NCBI GenBank assembly: GCA_030849465.1
Contig: JARVLF010000006.1
Coordinates: 1,364,001 to 1,428,000, forward strand
From: Moesziomyces globuligerus
Lineage: Eukaryota; Basidiomycota; Ustilaginomycetes; Ustilaginales; Ustilaginaceae
Length of the DNA stretch: 64,000 bases
Reading direction: 5' to 3'
The notes beneath the pieces were generated by a model, which did not search any database, had not been told where the DNA came from, and saw nothing but the letters and a program-made list of their open reading frames with translations. Shown piece by piece: positions 50,627-61,715 of this stretch (position 1 is its first letter; each line of letters begins with the position of its first letter). The translations under genes were made by a program, and so were the position numbers.

Positions 50627-53600
50627 ATGTCGAGCGCACGCACGTCCAGCGGGCCATCCAGGCCGCCTGTGGTGCCAGCCACACCGATCGGCCGCTCCAT
50701 GCGCAAGAAGAACCATCTGAACCTCAGCGCAAAGGCGTTCGACAAGGTGAGTACCTTCCGCCAGCATACTTGCCACTGCCCGCATCTGCTGACTCTTCGC
50801 ACGATCCCTGCGCGTTCCTGCTTCCTCTAGATGTCCAAACGTCTTCTCTCGGTTGAAAAGTCCACCGGTCAGTCGGCCATGGCATCGTGGCGCACCTCGG
50901 ATCCCAACGGCCCACTGGCTGCCGCATCCGACCGCATCGAAGACATCCCAGAGTTGGGCGAAGGAGGCCACCGGACCACGGCGTCGTACGTCATTGCCGA
51001 AGCGGACGAGAACCTCGCCAACCCACCCGAAGTCAAGTCCACCACCGAGTATCACCTTCGTCGCTTCGGCAAAGCTCCCGTCTCGCGAGGGTTGACCCAA
51101 GGCGCGGGTAAGGGTCCCGACGGTGCTGCGCTCGCGGCAGCGGCCGCAAAGTCGCTCAAGGGCAAGGGCGTCGCTCCCGTCGACTCGTTTCTCAACGAGG
51201 GCAGCTTCGTCTTTAACCCGCTCAACAGAAGAGTGCCTCAGCCCACGCCTCGAAAGGCCAAAACACGCACCATCTCGTCTGCCAACAACGCCGTCTCCTC
51301 ACGTGCAGCATCGGGTCATCCACCCATCTTCCCCGCTACCTCGGCACCAGCGCCAGCCCCGGCCCCGGCCCAACAGTCACGTCCTGACCACGCGCCACCC
51401 GTCCCACATCCCTCCATCCCCGCTGCTGGCTCGAGCTCGGCGGCCACGCCGGCGACTGAGAACGACGATCCTTCGCTAGTCGCCCTCGCCCTCGTTGACC
51501 GTGACCTGCAGGAAGCACTCATCCTCGAGGATCTCCTCTTCGTCCTGCTTGGCATCGAAGGCCAATACATCACCTACGCCGCCTCGTATGATCCTGAAGA
51601 CGTCGCACACCGCCTTCGCGGCGCTCAGTTCACCATCGATCCAGCGCTCGACCCACCGCTTCGCGACCTCGTCGACCGCATCCTGCCCCTCGCCACCGAT
51701 TACACCGCCATCTACGCCTTCATCGAGACCGACTCGGGCCTCGAATACGGCACGGTCAATCATGCGCTCTGCTCGGCCATTCGCGACCTCCTCCACGACT
51801 ACGAGCTGCTCGTCGTCCAGCTCGAGCACCAGATGGCTTCTTCCGCCTCGTTCAGCTTGCAGAGGCTCTTTGTGTGGATCCAAGACACCGCCCGCACCCT
51901 CGCTGCCGTCCGTGCGCTCACCGACGAGATCGTCGGCATCTCGCACGCCGACCTCTTCGACGACGACGATGACGACGATTCCTCCGACGGCGATGGCGGC
52001 TCCGAGATCAGCGGCACCTCGGCGCTCGAACGTGAGCGTCGTGCCTTGCTCGGACTGGACGATCCCGAGGACGAGGGCGTCGAGGGCGGCATCGCAAAAG
52101 GCGGCGAGGTGCTCTCCATGCTGTGGGACCGCATCACCCGCATGGGCGGCGACCCAAAGGCGCATGCGCTCTTCACCACGCTCTTCCAACGTGCCTCGCA
52201 ACCCTATGCCGAAACCTTGGTAAAGTGGATCACCACCGGCGACCTCTCGGACACATACGAAGAGTTCATGGTCGTCGAAGACGCCAAGGTCACCCGCGCC
52301 GCACTCGAGTCCGACCCCACCGACGAGTACTGGGAGACGCGCTACACGCTGCGCGACGAGACCACCCTCGCAAAGCGAGAGCGCCAGCGTCAGCTCGGCC
52401 TCGATCTGGACGCCGAGATCGAGGACGAAGAGGAGAATCCACGCGGCGTGCTCACGGGAGGCGCCAAGATCCCCTCGTTCCTCGAACCTTGGAAGCACAA
52501 GATTCTGCTGGCCGGCAAGTACCTCAATGTGATTCGCGAATGCGGCCTCGAGGTTCCGTCCGATCCGGACGGCGTCCTGGATAGCACGGCAACTGCAGTG
52601 CAGCGAGCCGGCCGCGCATCGAGGTCGGTCGCCGTGGTGATGAACGACGAGTCCTTCTTCCGTCGCATCGAGGCGGCCTACCAACGCGCCAACTCGGCGC
52701 TGCTCAAGCTTTTGCTCGAGGATCAGCACATCCTGGAGCGGCTGCGCTCGCTCAAGCACTTCTTCTTCTTCTCCGAGTCCGACTTCCTCTCGTCGTTCCT
52801 CGAGCAGTCGGCGCATGAGCTTGCCAAGAAGGTCTCGCCCACCAAGACGCGCGAGACGGTGCAGCAGCGACTGCAGACGCATCTGGGCGCCGTGCTGGGA
52901 TCCAGCAGTACCGTCGGCTTTGAGGATCCGTACCGCGAAGACGTCCGCATCGTGCTCGCGTCCGAGGGTGCCTACGACCAGCTCAAGCGCATCGCCGAGA
53001 CCAAGGGCGGCATCGAAGCCACCAAGCTCGCCCAGGCCAATGCGGCGGCGGCAGCAGCAGCGGCTGCAGCTTCGGGCAGCTCGGGCAAGGAGGCGTTTGT
53101 GCCTTCGGTGAGCCTGCTGCAGTTTGACGTGGCGGTCAAGTTCCCCGTGTCGCTGGTGATCAGCCGCAAGAACATCCTGCGCTACCAGTTTGTCAGCCGC
53201 GGTCTCTTCCATCTCAAGACGCTCGAACGGTCGTTGTCGGAGCTGTGGCTCGAGCACTCGTCGTCGATGCTCTGGAAGCAGCGCACGCATCCGCAGCTGG
53301 AAAAGTGGAAGCAGAGGCTCTTCCAGCTGCGCTCGCGCATGACGTTCTTTGTCGAACAGCTGCTGGCGTTCCAGATGATGGAGGTGGTGGAGCCCAACGC
53401 GCTCGATCTGGAGCGCAAGCTGCGCAACGTCAAGACGGTCGACCAGCTGATGAAGGACCACTTTGCCTTCCTCAACACCACGCGCAAGGAGCTCATGTTT
53501 ACCGATCTGCGCTACCTCGAACTCCACTCGCAGCTCACCACCGTCATCAACGTCTTTGTCGAAAACAGGACGAGGTTCCACGATCAGCTGCTGCTCGAGA

Positions 53601-53806
53601 CCGAGCGCTGGAACAAGGCCGGCGGGACCAAGGGCCTGGCGCCCGATCCGCCGCTCCAGGACTCGACCCTCGAGTTCTTGGCCAGGGTGCAGAAGCACTG
53701 GGAGAGGTATGCAAAGACGTACAAGGATGTCGTCAATCTGCTCAGCACCACCGACAACCCCGCCGCACTGCCCCTCGCCTACCGCTTCCAGAGCTCCAAC
53801 CTGTAG
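50627..53806 (+). CDS. SPC97: Gamma-tubulin complex component 2 (GCP2/Spc97)
   Basis: Exon 1 (50627-50746) and exon 2 (50831-53806) are joined in phase 0 across an 84-bp intron with GTGAGT and CTAG ends, giving 1031 residues. With GCP3 and gamma-tubulin this protein forms the small complex that nucleates microtubules at spindle pole bodies. Conserved GCP2 blocks: QEALILEDLLFVLLGIEGQY, IDPALDPPLRDLVDRILPLA, FIETDSGLEYGTVNHALCSA, LLKLLLEDQHILERLRSLKH, HFFFFSESDFLSSFLEQS, and the C-terminal GRIP2 part (LQFDVAVKFPVSLVISRKN; LRYQFVSRGLFHLKTLERSL). Low-complexity inserts include an acidic DDDDDDDSSDGDGG run and a 10-residue Ala tract near 53041-53070. The methionine at 50831 would be a false start if the intron were missed. 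Confident. Confidence 0.93.
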
Positions 53807-54082
53807 ACACGCTCATGTCACAATCGATTGCAGTGCCTCAGCATCGAAGTATGCGGAACCGCGTGTGGTGGTCGCAATACCTGTGGTCGGTAGAAGCGCA
53901 AAGTGTGAGCGTGGAGTGTGAGCCGAGGCGGAGGATGTGAGATCGACGGCGAGGAGAGCGGAATTCGCCGAGGCGACTCGCTCGGGTGGAGGCATGAGTC
54001 CGCGTTTTGTGCGCACGAGCCTTTTTGAGCTGCCACCATACCTCACACCTTACACACGCCAGCGAGGGAGGCATGATGCGCG

Positions 54083-55903
54083 ATGTCGGCGGCAGCAGCA
54101 CAATCTTGGCAGCAGCCCCGACTGCCTGCTGAGATCCTTGTGGACATCATCGAGCTCGCCATCCTCACGTCTTCGCCCTGCGCACTCGTGCCTCCGAGCG
54201 TCTCGAAGGGCGTCCAGGGCGGATCTCCGTTCTCGCATCCGCTTCGTGCCGCCTACTCATCGGCTTGGGCGTGGACCGGTCATCTTCTGCGCGTGTCAAA
54301 GCTCTTCTACTCAATAGCCCGACCACTGCTGCTGCAGACGCTGACGCTCGATACCGACGCAGCGGCCAGGACGTTCTTCACGACGCTCTCGGAGGACAAG
54401 GATCCCCATCAGCGGCTCGGTTGTCTGGACAGGGCTTGGTTGGGCAATCTATCGGCATTAGAGAGGAAAGGGATAGACATCAAGCCGATAGGATGGAGGT
54501 TGCGGGAGGCGGCATGGTACGAAGAATGCCCCGGCGGCTTCGTTGTTGGCCATGCATATGCATCCAGACCCAAGCCAGCAAGCGCAAAGAAGAAGGAGAG
54601 ACGCCAAGGTGGCACGAGGCAGAAGCAGTACCGCAGCGTGAGCGTGTACTGGGCCGAAGAGCAGCTCATCGAGGAAGTCAGCGACCCGGATAGAAGTACC
54701 GACGAGGACTCGGACGCCGATGCAAGCGACCGAGATGCAACGCACGACTTAGACCGTGGACTAGACGATGCTCAACCCGTCCAGCATTCCAGTTCGTCCA
54801 CTTCTGCACTTCCGATCGATGCACCGGACGGAGGCGGTAGCAACGGCCAGCATGTTTCTCAGGTCGCACCAGGGTCGGTGGGCGATCCACGTCTCGACCG
54901 ACCGCACGAACCCGCGTGGCAGACGCTGTATTCGCGCCAGCGGCGTCTCTCGCCCGTCCATGCGCGCAGTCCTATGGGCGCCAGCGCCACATCGAATCAG
55001 TCAGCTCGTATACCGCAGCCGTCGATGTCTGCCACTGCTGCTGGACCCAATGAGGACGATCTCGATCCCTGGGATATGCAAGACGCGCAGGAACGGCTCG
55101 CCGCCCTCGCGGCCCAGCCCAGTCCACCTCGCACCGCTGCAGAAGCCCAATATCATCCGTCCAAAGACACGCCAGAGGACTCGGACCGAGATGGGCATGT
55201 CGTCTCGACGCTAGCGGTGTGTCAGGCGCGGATGCGGCGGCAGCGGCGCGGACGCGAGATCTACGCGTACCATGTGTGCACTGCGACTCTGGAGGCGTGG
55301 ATCGCGCCGCTGCTGGCGTCGGTGCGCACGCTGCGTCTGATCACGCTGAGCTTCTACCCTGGCCACATTGTCGACGACGACAAGCTGGAGCACATGCTGC
55401 GACGCATCCTCGCCGAAAACGCGCGGCTCGAGACGCTGCTCATCCGCATCGTGCTGGATGCTGCCAGCGCCGGCAGCAGGATGCGCCGGTTCGAGCGCAC
55501 AAAGACCATCGCCGGCGCCGTAGATCGCATCGGCGACGAACGCGTCCGTGTCATGCTGGCCAACACGCGTGTGGGTGAGGGTGAACTGGTCGCCCTGCCC
55601 CATCCTAGACTCGGCGATCCGGGCGGCGCGCTCGATCCACTCAGCAGAAGGGCCGTGATGCTGATCAAGGAAGCGTGGTGGGCCAGAGTTCTGCAACAGA
55701 ACCACGCGCGGCCCGAGACGCAAGATTCCCGTTCCGACAACACCGAGGCCGTGCCAGTGGAGAGAGAGAGGGAGGCGAGTGAGGAGCGGCTTTCCAACTG
55801 GCAGATGTTCTTCCCGCCTCATCAGCATGGCAACCCTAGCCACTTGGTCAACCTCATCCACCACGCCGACTCCTGGCCAGACCATCCGAATCCACTTCCC
55901 TGA
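54083..55903 (+). CDS. F-box-like protein of unknown target
   Basis: 606 residues, intronless. The N-terminus resembles an F-box: LPAEILVDIIELAI (residues about 14-27), then after an insertion LLRVSKLFYSIARPLLLQTL (about 68-87). F-box proteins recruit substrates to SCF ubiquitin ligases. The rest has a basic patch (KKKERRQ), a long acidic Ser/Asp stretch (DEDSDADASDRDATHDLD) and a C-terminal helical part (SVRTLRLITLSFYPGHI; LEHMLRRILAENARLETLLI) that may be a degenerate leucine-rich or armadillo-like region. There is no enzyme motif. The F-box reading is likely but not certain because an insertion splits it. I do not recognise an ortholog. Confidence 0.7.
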   Translation: MSAAAAQSWQQPRLPAEILVDIIELAILTSSPCALVPPSVSKGVQGGSPFSHPLRAAYSSAWAWTGHLLRVSKLFYSIARPLLLQTLTLDTDAAARTFFTTLSEDKDPHQRLGCLDRAWLGNLSALERKGIDIKPIGWRLREAAWYEECPGGFVVGHAYASRPKPASAKKKERRQGGTRQKQYRSVSVYWAEEQLIEEVSDPDRSTDEDSDADASDRDATHDLDRGLDDAQPVQHSSSSTSALPIDAPDGGGSNGQHVSQVAPGSVGDPRLDRPHEPAWQTLYSRQRRLSPVHARSPMGASATSNQSARIPQPSMSATAAGPNEDDLDPWDMQDAQERLAALAAQPSPPRTAAEAQYHPSKDTPEDSDRDGHVVSTLAVCQARMRRQRRGREIYAYHVCTATLEAWIAPLLASVRTLRLITLSFYPGHIVDDDKLEHMLRRILAENARLETLLIRIVLDAASAGSRMRRFERTKTIAGAVDRIGDERVRVMLANTRVGEGELVALPHPRLGDPGGALDPLSRRAVMLIKEAWWARVLQQNHARPETQDSRSDNTEAVPVEREREASEERLSNWQMFFPPHQHGNPSHLVNLIHHADSWPDHPNPLP

Positions 55904-56816
55904 TTGCCGTCGCAACCCTCGCACATGCTGGAATCTAGCATCACTTTCCCGAAACCTTCTCGTGCGATTTGCCATGCAACCGTTCCCCCATGAATTTTCC
56001 AGTGGCTGCCAAGATCGTGTGGCGGCTAGCGGATTAGGTTCGGAGCGGAGCTGGATCGCTCGGAAGGCGCTGTACCGCTTCCATGCGCTGGCTAGTACGG
56101 TATGCGATTCCGGAGATCTGTTCCGATCGGCGCATGGTGACGCTGAGAAGCAGGGTGGGGGTTGCCGCCAAGCGGGCGAGGGATCGCCGGCGGGCAAGGC
56201 GGGGCGGGCGTCGATCCGACGGCTGCTCATGATGGCCAGGGTCCGCCGGCACCGACCGCGTTGCGGGGATGCATGTTCATGCCGAGCGGCGGCAAAAGGG
56301 GTCCCTGGCGTTGCGGAGAAGCGAGCTAGGCCAACGGCAGAGATTGCCGGCGCTAAAGGAAAAGTATTCGCTGCGCGCCGCCGAAGCGAGTGGTGTCGAA
56401 GAGCGAATAACGTTAGCGAAGTCACACCATGCGGAGGCGTAGCACCGGACATCTCCCCCGGACATCTCGATCGCTCTCACCCACCGACACGACGGTGGTG
56501 GTTTTCGCGGAGGCAAGCGATCCAGGCAATGTTGCTGAGGTGTCTGGGGATCTGCGGCAATGCAATCGTATGTCTCGGCGCAAGCTGTCAGGTAGTGGAA
56601 GCGACCCCACGCCCAGGGGCTCTACCCCACGGGGCACCATAGCATCAAGGGTCCCCTGAGCATCTGCTTCCTTGGTCTATATAACGTCGTCCCAACCCCG
56701 GCCATGTTCATCAGATCCAATCACCAGCCACTTTCACTCGCAACTCCTAGACCCTCTTTCCACCTATCCTAGCCTTGTGGTGCTCTGACGATTTCTCGCG
56801 AGCGAAAAACGGGACC
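55904..56816. promoter_or_regulatory. Intergenic region and promoter of the GH54 gene
   Basis: 913 bp. It contains a TATATAA box at 56678-56684, 133 bp before the ATG, and several G/C-rich motifs fitting the Mig1/CreA consensus SYGGRG (for example the reverse complement of CTACCCCAC near 56621). Carbon catabolite control would suit a cell-wall-degrading enzyme but is inferred. Confidence 0.5.
56678..56684 (+). promoter_or_regulatory. TATA box of the arabinofuranosidase gene
   Basis: TATATAA lies 133 bp upstream of the start codon; a perfect consensus at a plausible distance. Confidence 0.55.
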
Positions 56817-57833
56817 ATGGTATTCAACGCCGCCGCACTTCTCTCGGCGCTCAGCCTGGCAGGGGCTGCGCAAGCTGCGCCTGCTGCTAGCGGTGGTCTT
56901 CCATGCGATCTGTACGCTGCTGGCAACACGCCGTGCGTGGCGGCGCACAGCACGACGCGTGCGCTCTACTCGGGCTACAACGGGCCGCTGTACTCGGTGG
57001 TGCGTGCTTCCGACTCGCACACGACCAACATCGGAGTGCTCTCGGCGGGCGGAGTGGCCAACGCGGCTGCGCAGGACGCCTTCTGTGCGGGGAGCACGTG
57101 TCAGATCAAGGTGATCTACGATCAGTCGGGACGTCGCAACCACCTCTCGCTCGCTCCTCCTGGTGGAGCGGCTGGAGCCGATCACCTCGCCGACGCCTCG
57201 GCTGCGCCGATCACCGTTTCGGGCCACAAGGCCTACGGCGTCTACGTCAGCCCAGGCGTCGGATACCGCAACGACGCTACCAACGGTATTGCTACAGGCA
57301 ATCAGGCCGAAGGCATGTATGCGGTTCTGGACGGCCAGCACTTCAACGACAAGTGCTGCTTCGACTACGGCAATGCCGAGACCAGCAACACGGACACAGG
57401 CAATACGCACATGGAGGCCATCTACTTTGGCTCCAACACCTACTGGGGTTCGGGCGCAGGATCTGGACCGTGGGTGATGGCCGATCTCGAAAACGGCCTC
57501 TTCTCGGGCTACAATTCAAAGCAGAACACGGGCGACCCCTCGATCTCGAGCCGCTTCGTCACCGCCGTTCTCAAGGGCGACTCGACCGACCGCTGGGCCC
57601 TCAAGAGCGGCAACTCCCAGTCTGGCGGTTTGACGACAGCGTACGCCGGTAAGAGACCCGCAGGCTACTACCCCATGCAGAAGGAAGGCGCCATCATCCT
57701 CGGCATCGGTGGCGATAACAGCAACAGCGCCCAGGGCACCTTCTACGAAGGCGTCATGACCTCGGGCTACCCTTCCGACGCCACCGAAAACGCCGTCCAG
57801 GCCAACATCGTCGCCGCCGGATACAAGGCTTAG
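56817..57833 (+). CDS. Secreted GH54 alpha-L-arabinofuranosidase, catalytic domain only
   Basis: 338 residues, intronless. Signal peptide MVFNAAALLSALSLAGAAQA, then the GH54 beta-sandwich. It cleaves terminal arabinofuranose from arabinoxylan or arabinan outside the cell. Diagnostic segments: CDLYAAGNTPCVAAHSTTRA, YDQSGRRNHL, the adjacent Cys pair in KCCFDYGNAETS, WVMADLENGLFSG (Glu at the nucleophile position of the Aspergillus enzyme) and GIGGDNSNSAQGTFYEG (Asp at the acid/base position). All six cysteines expected for the catalytic domain are present. It stops right after the catalytic fold (QANIVAAGYKA), so the arabinose-binding CBM42 module of the roughly 480-residue Aspergillus AbfB is missing. 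The ATG at 56817 starts the signal peptide. Confidence 0.94.
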   Translation: MVFNAAALLSALSLAGAAQAAPAASGGLPCDLYAAGNTPCVAAHSTTRALYSGYNGPLYSVVRASDSHTTNIGVLSAGGVANAAAQDAFCAGSTCQIKVIYDQSGRRNHLSLAPPGGAAGADHLADASAAPITVSGHKAYGVYVSPGVGYRNDATNGIATGNQAEGMYAVLDGQHFNDKCCFDYGNAETSNTDTGNTHMEAIYFGSNTYWGSGAGSGPWVMADLENGLFSGYNSKQNTGDPSISSRFVTAVLKGDSTDRWALKSGNSQSGGLTTAYAGKRPAGYYPMQKEGAIILGIGGDNSNSAQGTFYEGVMTSGYPSDATENAVQANIVAAGYKA

Positions 57834-58141
57834 TCGATCGTATTTGTCCCGTGGAAATGGTTTTCATGCGCTTCCCTTCGTGCGTTTGTGTGCGCTCCGC
57901 TTGAAGATCGAAAGTGGGATGAAGCTGTCAATCACCTCGCATGCGCAAACGCAAACGCTTTCCTGAAGCATGTTGCATAGGGTCGTCAGCCGTCTGAGGG
58001 TTCAGTGCGGTACATGCAGCGCTTGTGATTCGAGGCACGAGAAGGATAGTGATACAATCTGATTCAAAGAGTAGAAGGAGTAAGTGGGATGCATCTAAGA
58101 GAGTATGACGCGGATACTTGGGGCCGCAGGCCCATGGTACG
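57834..58141. other. Convergent intergenic region
   Basis: 308 bp between the stops of the GH54 and coiled-coil genes. Nothing recognised beyond presumed 3'UTRs. Confidence 0.5.
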
Positions 58142-61111
58142 TTAGGCGAATGGGTTTCGGGTGGGCATTCCGAAGCCGGCAAGGAACGCAGCGGCACCAG
58201 CCTTGGCGTTGCCTCCGCCCTTGATCGGGCTGAGTTCGAGGGGGATGTCGAAGTTGGGTGCCAAGCCAGCCTCGCCCGCGCCGCCGTTGGGACCGCCCCA
58301 CTGCATGGCGCCCACGCCACCGAGCAGCTTGCGCTTCTTCTTCTTGACCTGCCCCTCCTCAGCCACCGCAGCACCCTTGACAGGCTTGGCCGTCTTGGCC
58401 GTCTTGCCCACGGATTTTGCGAGGGCCAGATTCGTGCGGTCGCGGCCAAACTTGGTGGCGAGCAGGCTGGAGTCCGGGGGGCTCTCACCGTCGCTGGCCT
58501 CGTCGACGGTGCGTTTGGTGGAGCGGATGATGGGCGTGGCCGACGGATCGGCCGTCTGGTCGTCGTACTCGATCGGCATCGCCGGCTTGGTCTTGCGTGC
58601 CACCGTGGTCTTGGTGCGCTTACCACCTGTCGCTGCCGCGCTCTTCTTCTTGCCCGCCTTGGTCTTAGCGCCGTCGTCGGACTCCTGCTCGCTGTCCGAG
58701 TCCTGACGACCACCGCGACGACGTGGCTGCCGACCGTCATCCGAGTCGTCGGACGAATCGGTGATGGCCACTTCGTCGCGCCAGTCCTTGCTCGCCTTGG
58801 CCTTGACCGCCGGCTTGGCACTCTTCTTGGCTAGCGCCGTCTTGGCCGTGGCGAGCTTGGCGAAGGGCACGAGCGGTTCGGCGGGTTTGGCGCTCTTGGC
58901 CTTGTGCGCCGCCGTGGTGATGCGTCGATCCACCTCGTCTTCCGACGGCGGACCGAGCTCCGAGGCGCCCTGCATCGGCTGGCGGTCGCGCTTCTTGGCA
59001 TACACCGGCGACGAAGGCAGTGCCTGCGCTGCCGCGATGAGCTTCGAGACCTTGGGCTGCGGCACTTCCGCCACGACTTTCGACTTGACGGGCGCAGCTG
59101 GCGCGGCGCTGAGCTCTTCGACCTGGGCAAGGAGCTGCTTGCGCTCCGTCTTCCAGTTCTTGCGCGTCTCGGCCATCATGGCATCGCGCTGGCTGAGCTC
59201 GTCGATCTCGGCCTGCGCTTCTGCCAGCTGTGCGCGAAGCTCCTTGACCTCTGCGCCCGTTGCGGAGCTGGTGGAGCGCGACTGCTTGGCCTGTTCGAGC
59301 AGCTCTGCGAGCTTTTCGTTTTCGTTCTGCAGCTCGAGTGCAGCCGCCGATTTGGACGCCATCTTCTTCTTGAGCCGCGCCTCGTCGCGCTGAGCGGTGC
59401 GCACGTGGAGCGAGAGCAGATCGGCGCGCTTGCGCTCGAGCATGAGTCGGATGCGCAGCTCGTCCATCTGTCCCCTCAGCTCGGCATCGGTAGCGTGGTA
59501 GCGGCCCTCGTGGTACGTCGCCTCGTTCTTGGCGTGCTGGAGGGCAACGTCGATGAGGCCCGCCTGGCGACGCTGGCCGAGCAGCTTCCATGCGCGGTCG
59601 TCGGCCTCGATCTTGTACTGGTTGAGGCGCACCTGGAGCTCGGCACGTGCCCTCGCCTCGCGGGCGAGCGCGAGCTGGTGGGTGGTCTTTGCCGAGGCGA
59701 GCTGGTCCTGCAGACCGGTGCACTCCGAGGCCCAGCCCTCGCACTCCTCCTTGGCCGAGACGAGCGCGTCGTGCGTAGCGGCGAACTCGCGGACGAGCGA
59801 GGTGTGCTTCTTGCGCAGCTCGCCGAGCTCCATGGTCTGGATGCGATCGGTGCGCGCGGAAGGGTCGTAGCGGTGATGCGCCGAGGCGGACGACGAGTCG
59901 GCGAGCGAAGCCTGCAGCACCGAGGTGGAGGATGAGGCGGCGTGGCCATTTGAGAGCGAGGAGAGGTGGGAGAGCTTGTGGCTGGACACGCTTGGGCTGG
60001 CGTGGGGGCTCATGCGCGGAGTGGTGGCCGCCTTTACGCGGCTGATGAGCGGTGTGGACTCGATGGGAGGCTTGTTGAGCACCGAGGTGATGCTGGAGGC
60101 TGCGGCGGAGCGGGCGGGCGCAAGCTGCGAACCGCGTGCAGTGGTGTCGCCCGAGGTCTCCGCATCATCGGCGTCGTCGTCGTCGCCAGCCTGCTGTGCT
60201 GGGAGGGGACGTGATTCCCTACGCGGATTTGCGCGCGAAGCACGGTTGAAGGGGTCGAGTTCACCGTCGAGGTACTTGTCAAAGTCGTAAGCGCCACCTA
60301 CGACGGCGGTCGCCGTGCCGATGGGCTGGTCGCGCCCGTTACGGCGATTTGCAGTGCCGAAGATGGAGGCCTGCGAGGATGTAGAGAGGTCGGCAGCTGC
60401 CTCGGTTTGTGGTGCGGCGTCCTGCTGAGGTTGCTCTTGTGTCGGGGCGGAAGCGATAGGTCGGTCGAGGCTGGGGAGAGCCGGGATGTCGACTCGGATG
60501 TTGGCGTGGATGGGATGCAGAGCATCGTCGCGTCGGCCGGGAACGAGCTGAGCAGTACAGTCGCCGCTCTCGTCTGCGGAAGGTGGGCTGATATCCACGG
60601 TGGCGACAGCGGCAGCTTTGCGCGCTGCTTTGGCCTGAGAGACGGCGATGGGGGTCTCGTCGCCAGCCATCTGGCGAGCGCGCTGGATGGCGCCGTTGGT
60701 GAGCGAGCTGCGAGCTGCTCGGGTGCGCTGCGCTAGACCGTCCTCCTCGTCGCTCTGCGCGGTGTATTGGCGTGCTACCGGACGCGGGAGTGAGCTGGGA
60801 ACGAGATTGGAGGCAGCGGCAGGGAAGGAGGCGGTGAAGGCAGCTCGGTTGGCCGGACGGGAGGCGGAGCGCTGTTCCTTGGAGACAGCTGCCATCTGGT
60901 CGAGGCTGGGAAAGTGAGAGGCGGGCGGCGCCACCTGGATGGGCGTTGCTGGCTCGACGGCCGACACCGCGGAAGGTCTGGCTGAGGTGAGCTTGCCGAT
61001 CTTCCTTGGCTGGGATGTGTGCGATGAGAACGAGGTAAACGAGGCATCGGTGACGGACACGTCCTTGCGCGGCGAGCGGCGTACCGGTGGTGGCGATCTT
61101 TGTACGACCAT
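58142..61111 (-). CDS. Large coiled-coil protein, probably nuclear, unrecognised
   Basis: 989 residues, intronless. Residues 1-420 are disordered and Ser/Pro-rich with basic and Ser-Pro sites (RSPPPVRRSPRKD at the start), as in cell-cycle-regulated proteins. Residues about 427-670 form a long coiled coil (MELGELRKKHTSLVREFAAT; KSAAALELQNENEKLAELLE; EVKELRAQLAEAQAEIDELS). Residues 670-940 are Lys/Ala-rich with acidic repeats and many nuclear-localisation-like patches (KKKKRKLLGG). The extreme C-terminus (NFDIPLELSPIKGG, then FLAGFGMPTRNPFA) is more hydrophobic and may be conserved. Architecture would suit a spindle, kinetochore or chromatin scaffold, but I recognise no family and claim none. 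The start at 61111 is the only sensible ATG. Confidence 0.8.
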   Translation of the reverse strand: MVVQRSPPPVRRSPRKDVSVTDASFTSFSSHTSQPRKIGKLTSARPSAVSAVEPATPIQVAPPASHFPSLDQMAAVSKEQRSASRPANRAAFTASFPAAASNLVPSSLPRPVARQYTAQSDEEDGLAQRTRAARSSLTNGAIQRARQMAGDETPIAVSQAKAARKAAAVATVDISPPSADESGDCTAQLVPGRRDDALHPIHANIRVDIPALPSLDRPIASAPTQEQPQQDAAPQTEAAADLSTSSQASIFGTANRRNGRDQPIGTATAVVGGAYDFDKYLDGELDPFNRASRANPRRESRPLPAQQAGDDDDADDAETSGDTTARGSQLAPARSAAASSITSVLNKPPIESTPLISRVKAATTPRMSPHASPSVSSHKLSHLSSLSNGHAASSSTSVLQASLADSSSASAHHRYDPSARTDRIQTMELGELRKKHTSLVREFAATHDALVSAKEECEGWASECTGLQDQLASAKTTHQLALAREARARAELQVRLNQYKIEADDRAWKLLGQRRQAGLIDVALQHAKNEATYHEGRYHATDAELRGQMDELRIRLMLERKRADLLSLHVRTAQRDEARLKKKMASKSAAALELQNENEKLAELLEQAKQSRSTSSATGAEVKELRAQLAEAQAEIDELSQRDAMMAETRKNWKTERKQLLAQVEELSAAPAAPVKSKVVAEVPQPKVSKLIAAAQALPSSPVYAKKRDRQPMQGASELGPPSEDEVDRRITTAAHKAKSAKPAEPLVPFAKLATAKTALAKKSAKPAVKAKASKDWRDEVAITDSSDDSDDGRQPRRRGGRQDSDSEQESDDGAKTKAGKKKSAAATGGKRTKTTVARKTKPAMPIEYDDQTADPSATPIIRSTKRTVDEASDGESPPDSSLLATKFGRDRTNLALAKSVGKTAKTAKPVKGAAVAEEGQVKKKKRKLLGGVGAMQWGGPNGGAGEAGLAPNFDIPLELSPIKGGGNAKAGAAAFLAGFGMPTRNPFA

Positions 61112-61715
61112 CGCTGTGGCAGTAGGACGGAGAGACCTAGATAAGGATATAGACGAGCCGGTGCGGGGTGGGCTAGGAAGGTAGTCCAGTCGACGCGACG
61201 GGGCCTGGCGATGAGGAGCGACGTGGGCCGAGGTGGAGCAAGTGCCCTAGCGGCGTCCGGGTAGTGTATGGAAGGAGAGGGGTATAGCCTGGGTATCGAT
61301 AGGTATGGGAGATGGGATGGGATGGTGGAGGTCTGGAACACGACGATGAGCAGAGAAGTGACGCGACCAACTTGTGCGAGGCTAGGCTGAGAGTGTGTGT
61401 GTGTGTGTGTTGTGGTGCGCCGCGCCAACACGCGTCGAGGCCGAGCCCCAACGGCACACAGAGGCAGTGTCTGCAGTGCATTGCCAAATCGACCTTTTTG
61501 TGCCACTTTTCGAGGTTGCCTTTTGGAATCCATTTTCGAGATTCTGCGCGCAATCCATAGACTGAGCCCAACGCGTTCGCCGTTTGCCACGGCGATTCCT
61601 GTTGCTCCAGCCATCAGAGACGCGCAGCTCGCTATGTACGTCACGTGAAGATCGCTTCAATCGAAATCGGGAATCGGGGCACGGTGAGGCTCGATGAGGA
61701 GGCGCTTGACTCGAA
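61112..61715. promoter_or_regulatory. Divergent promoter between the coiled-coil and ArgRS genes
   Basis: 604 bp with a short TG dinucleotide run (about 61393-61410). No other gene supported. Confidence 0.5.
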
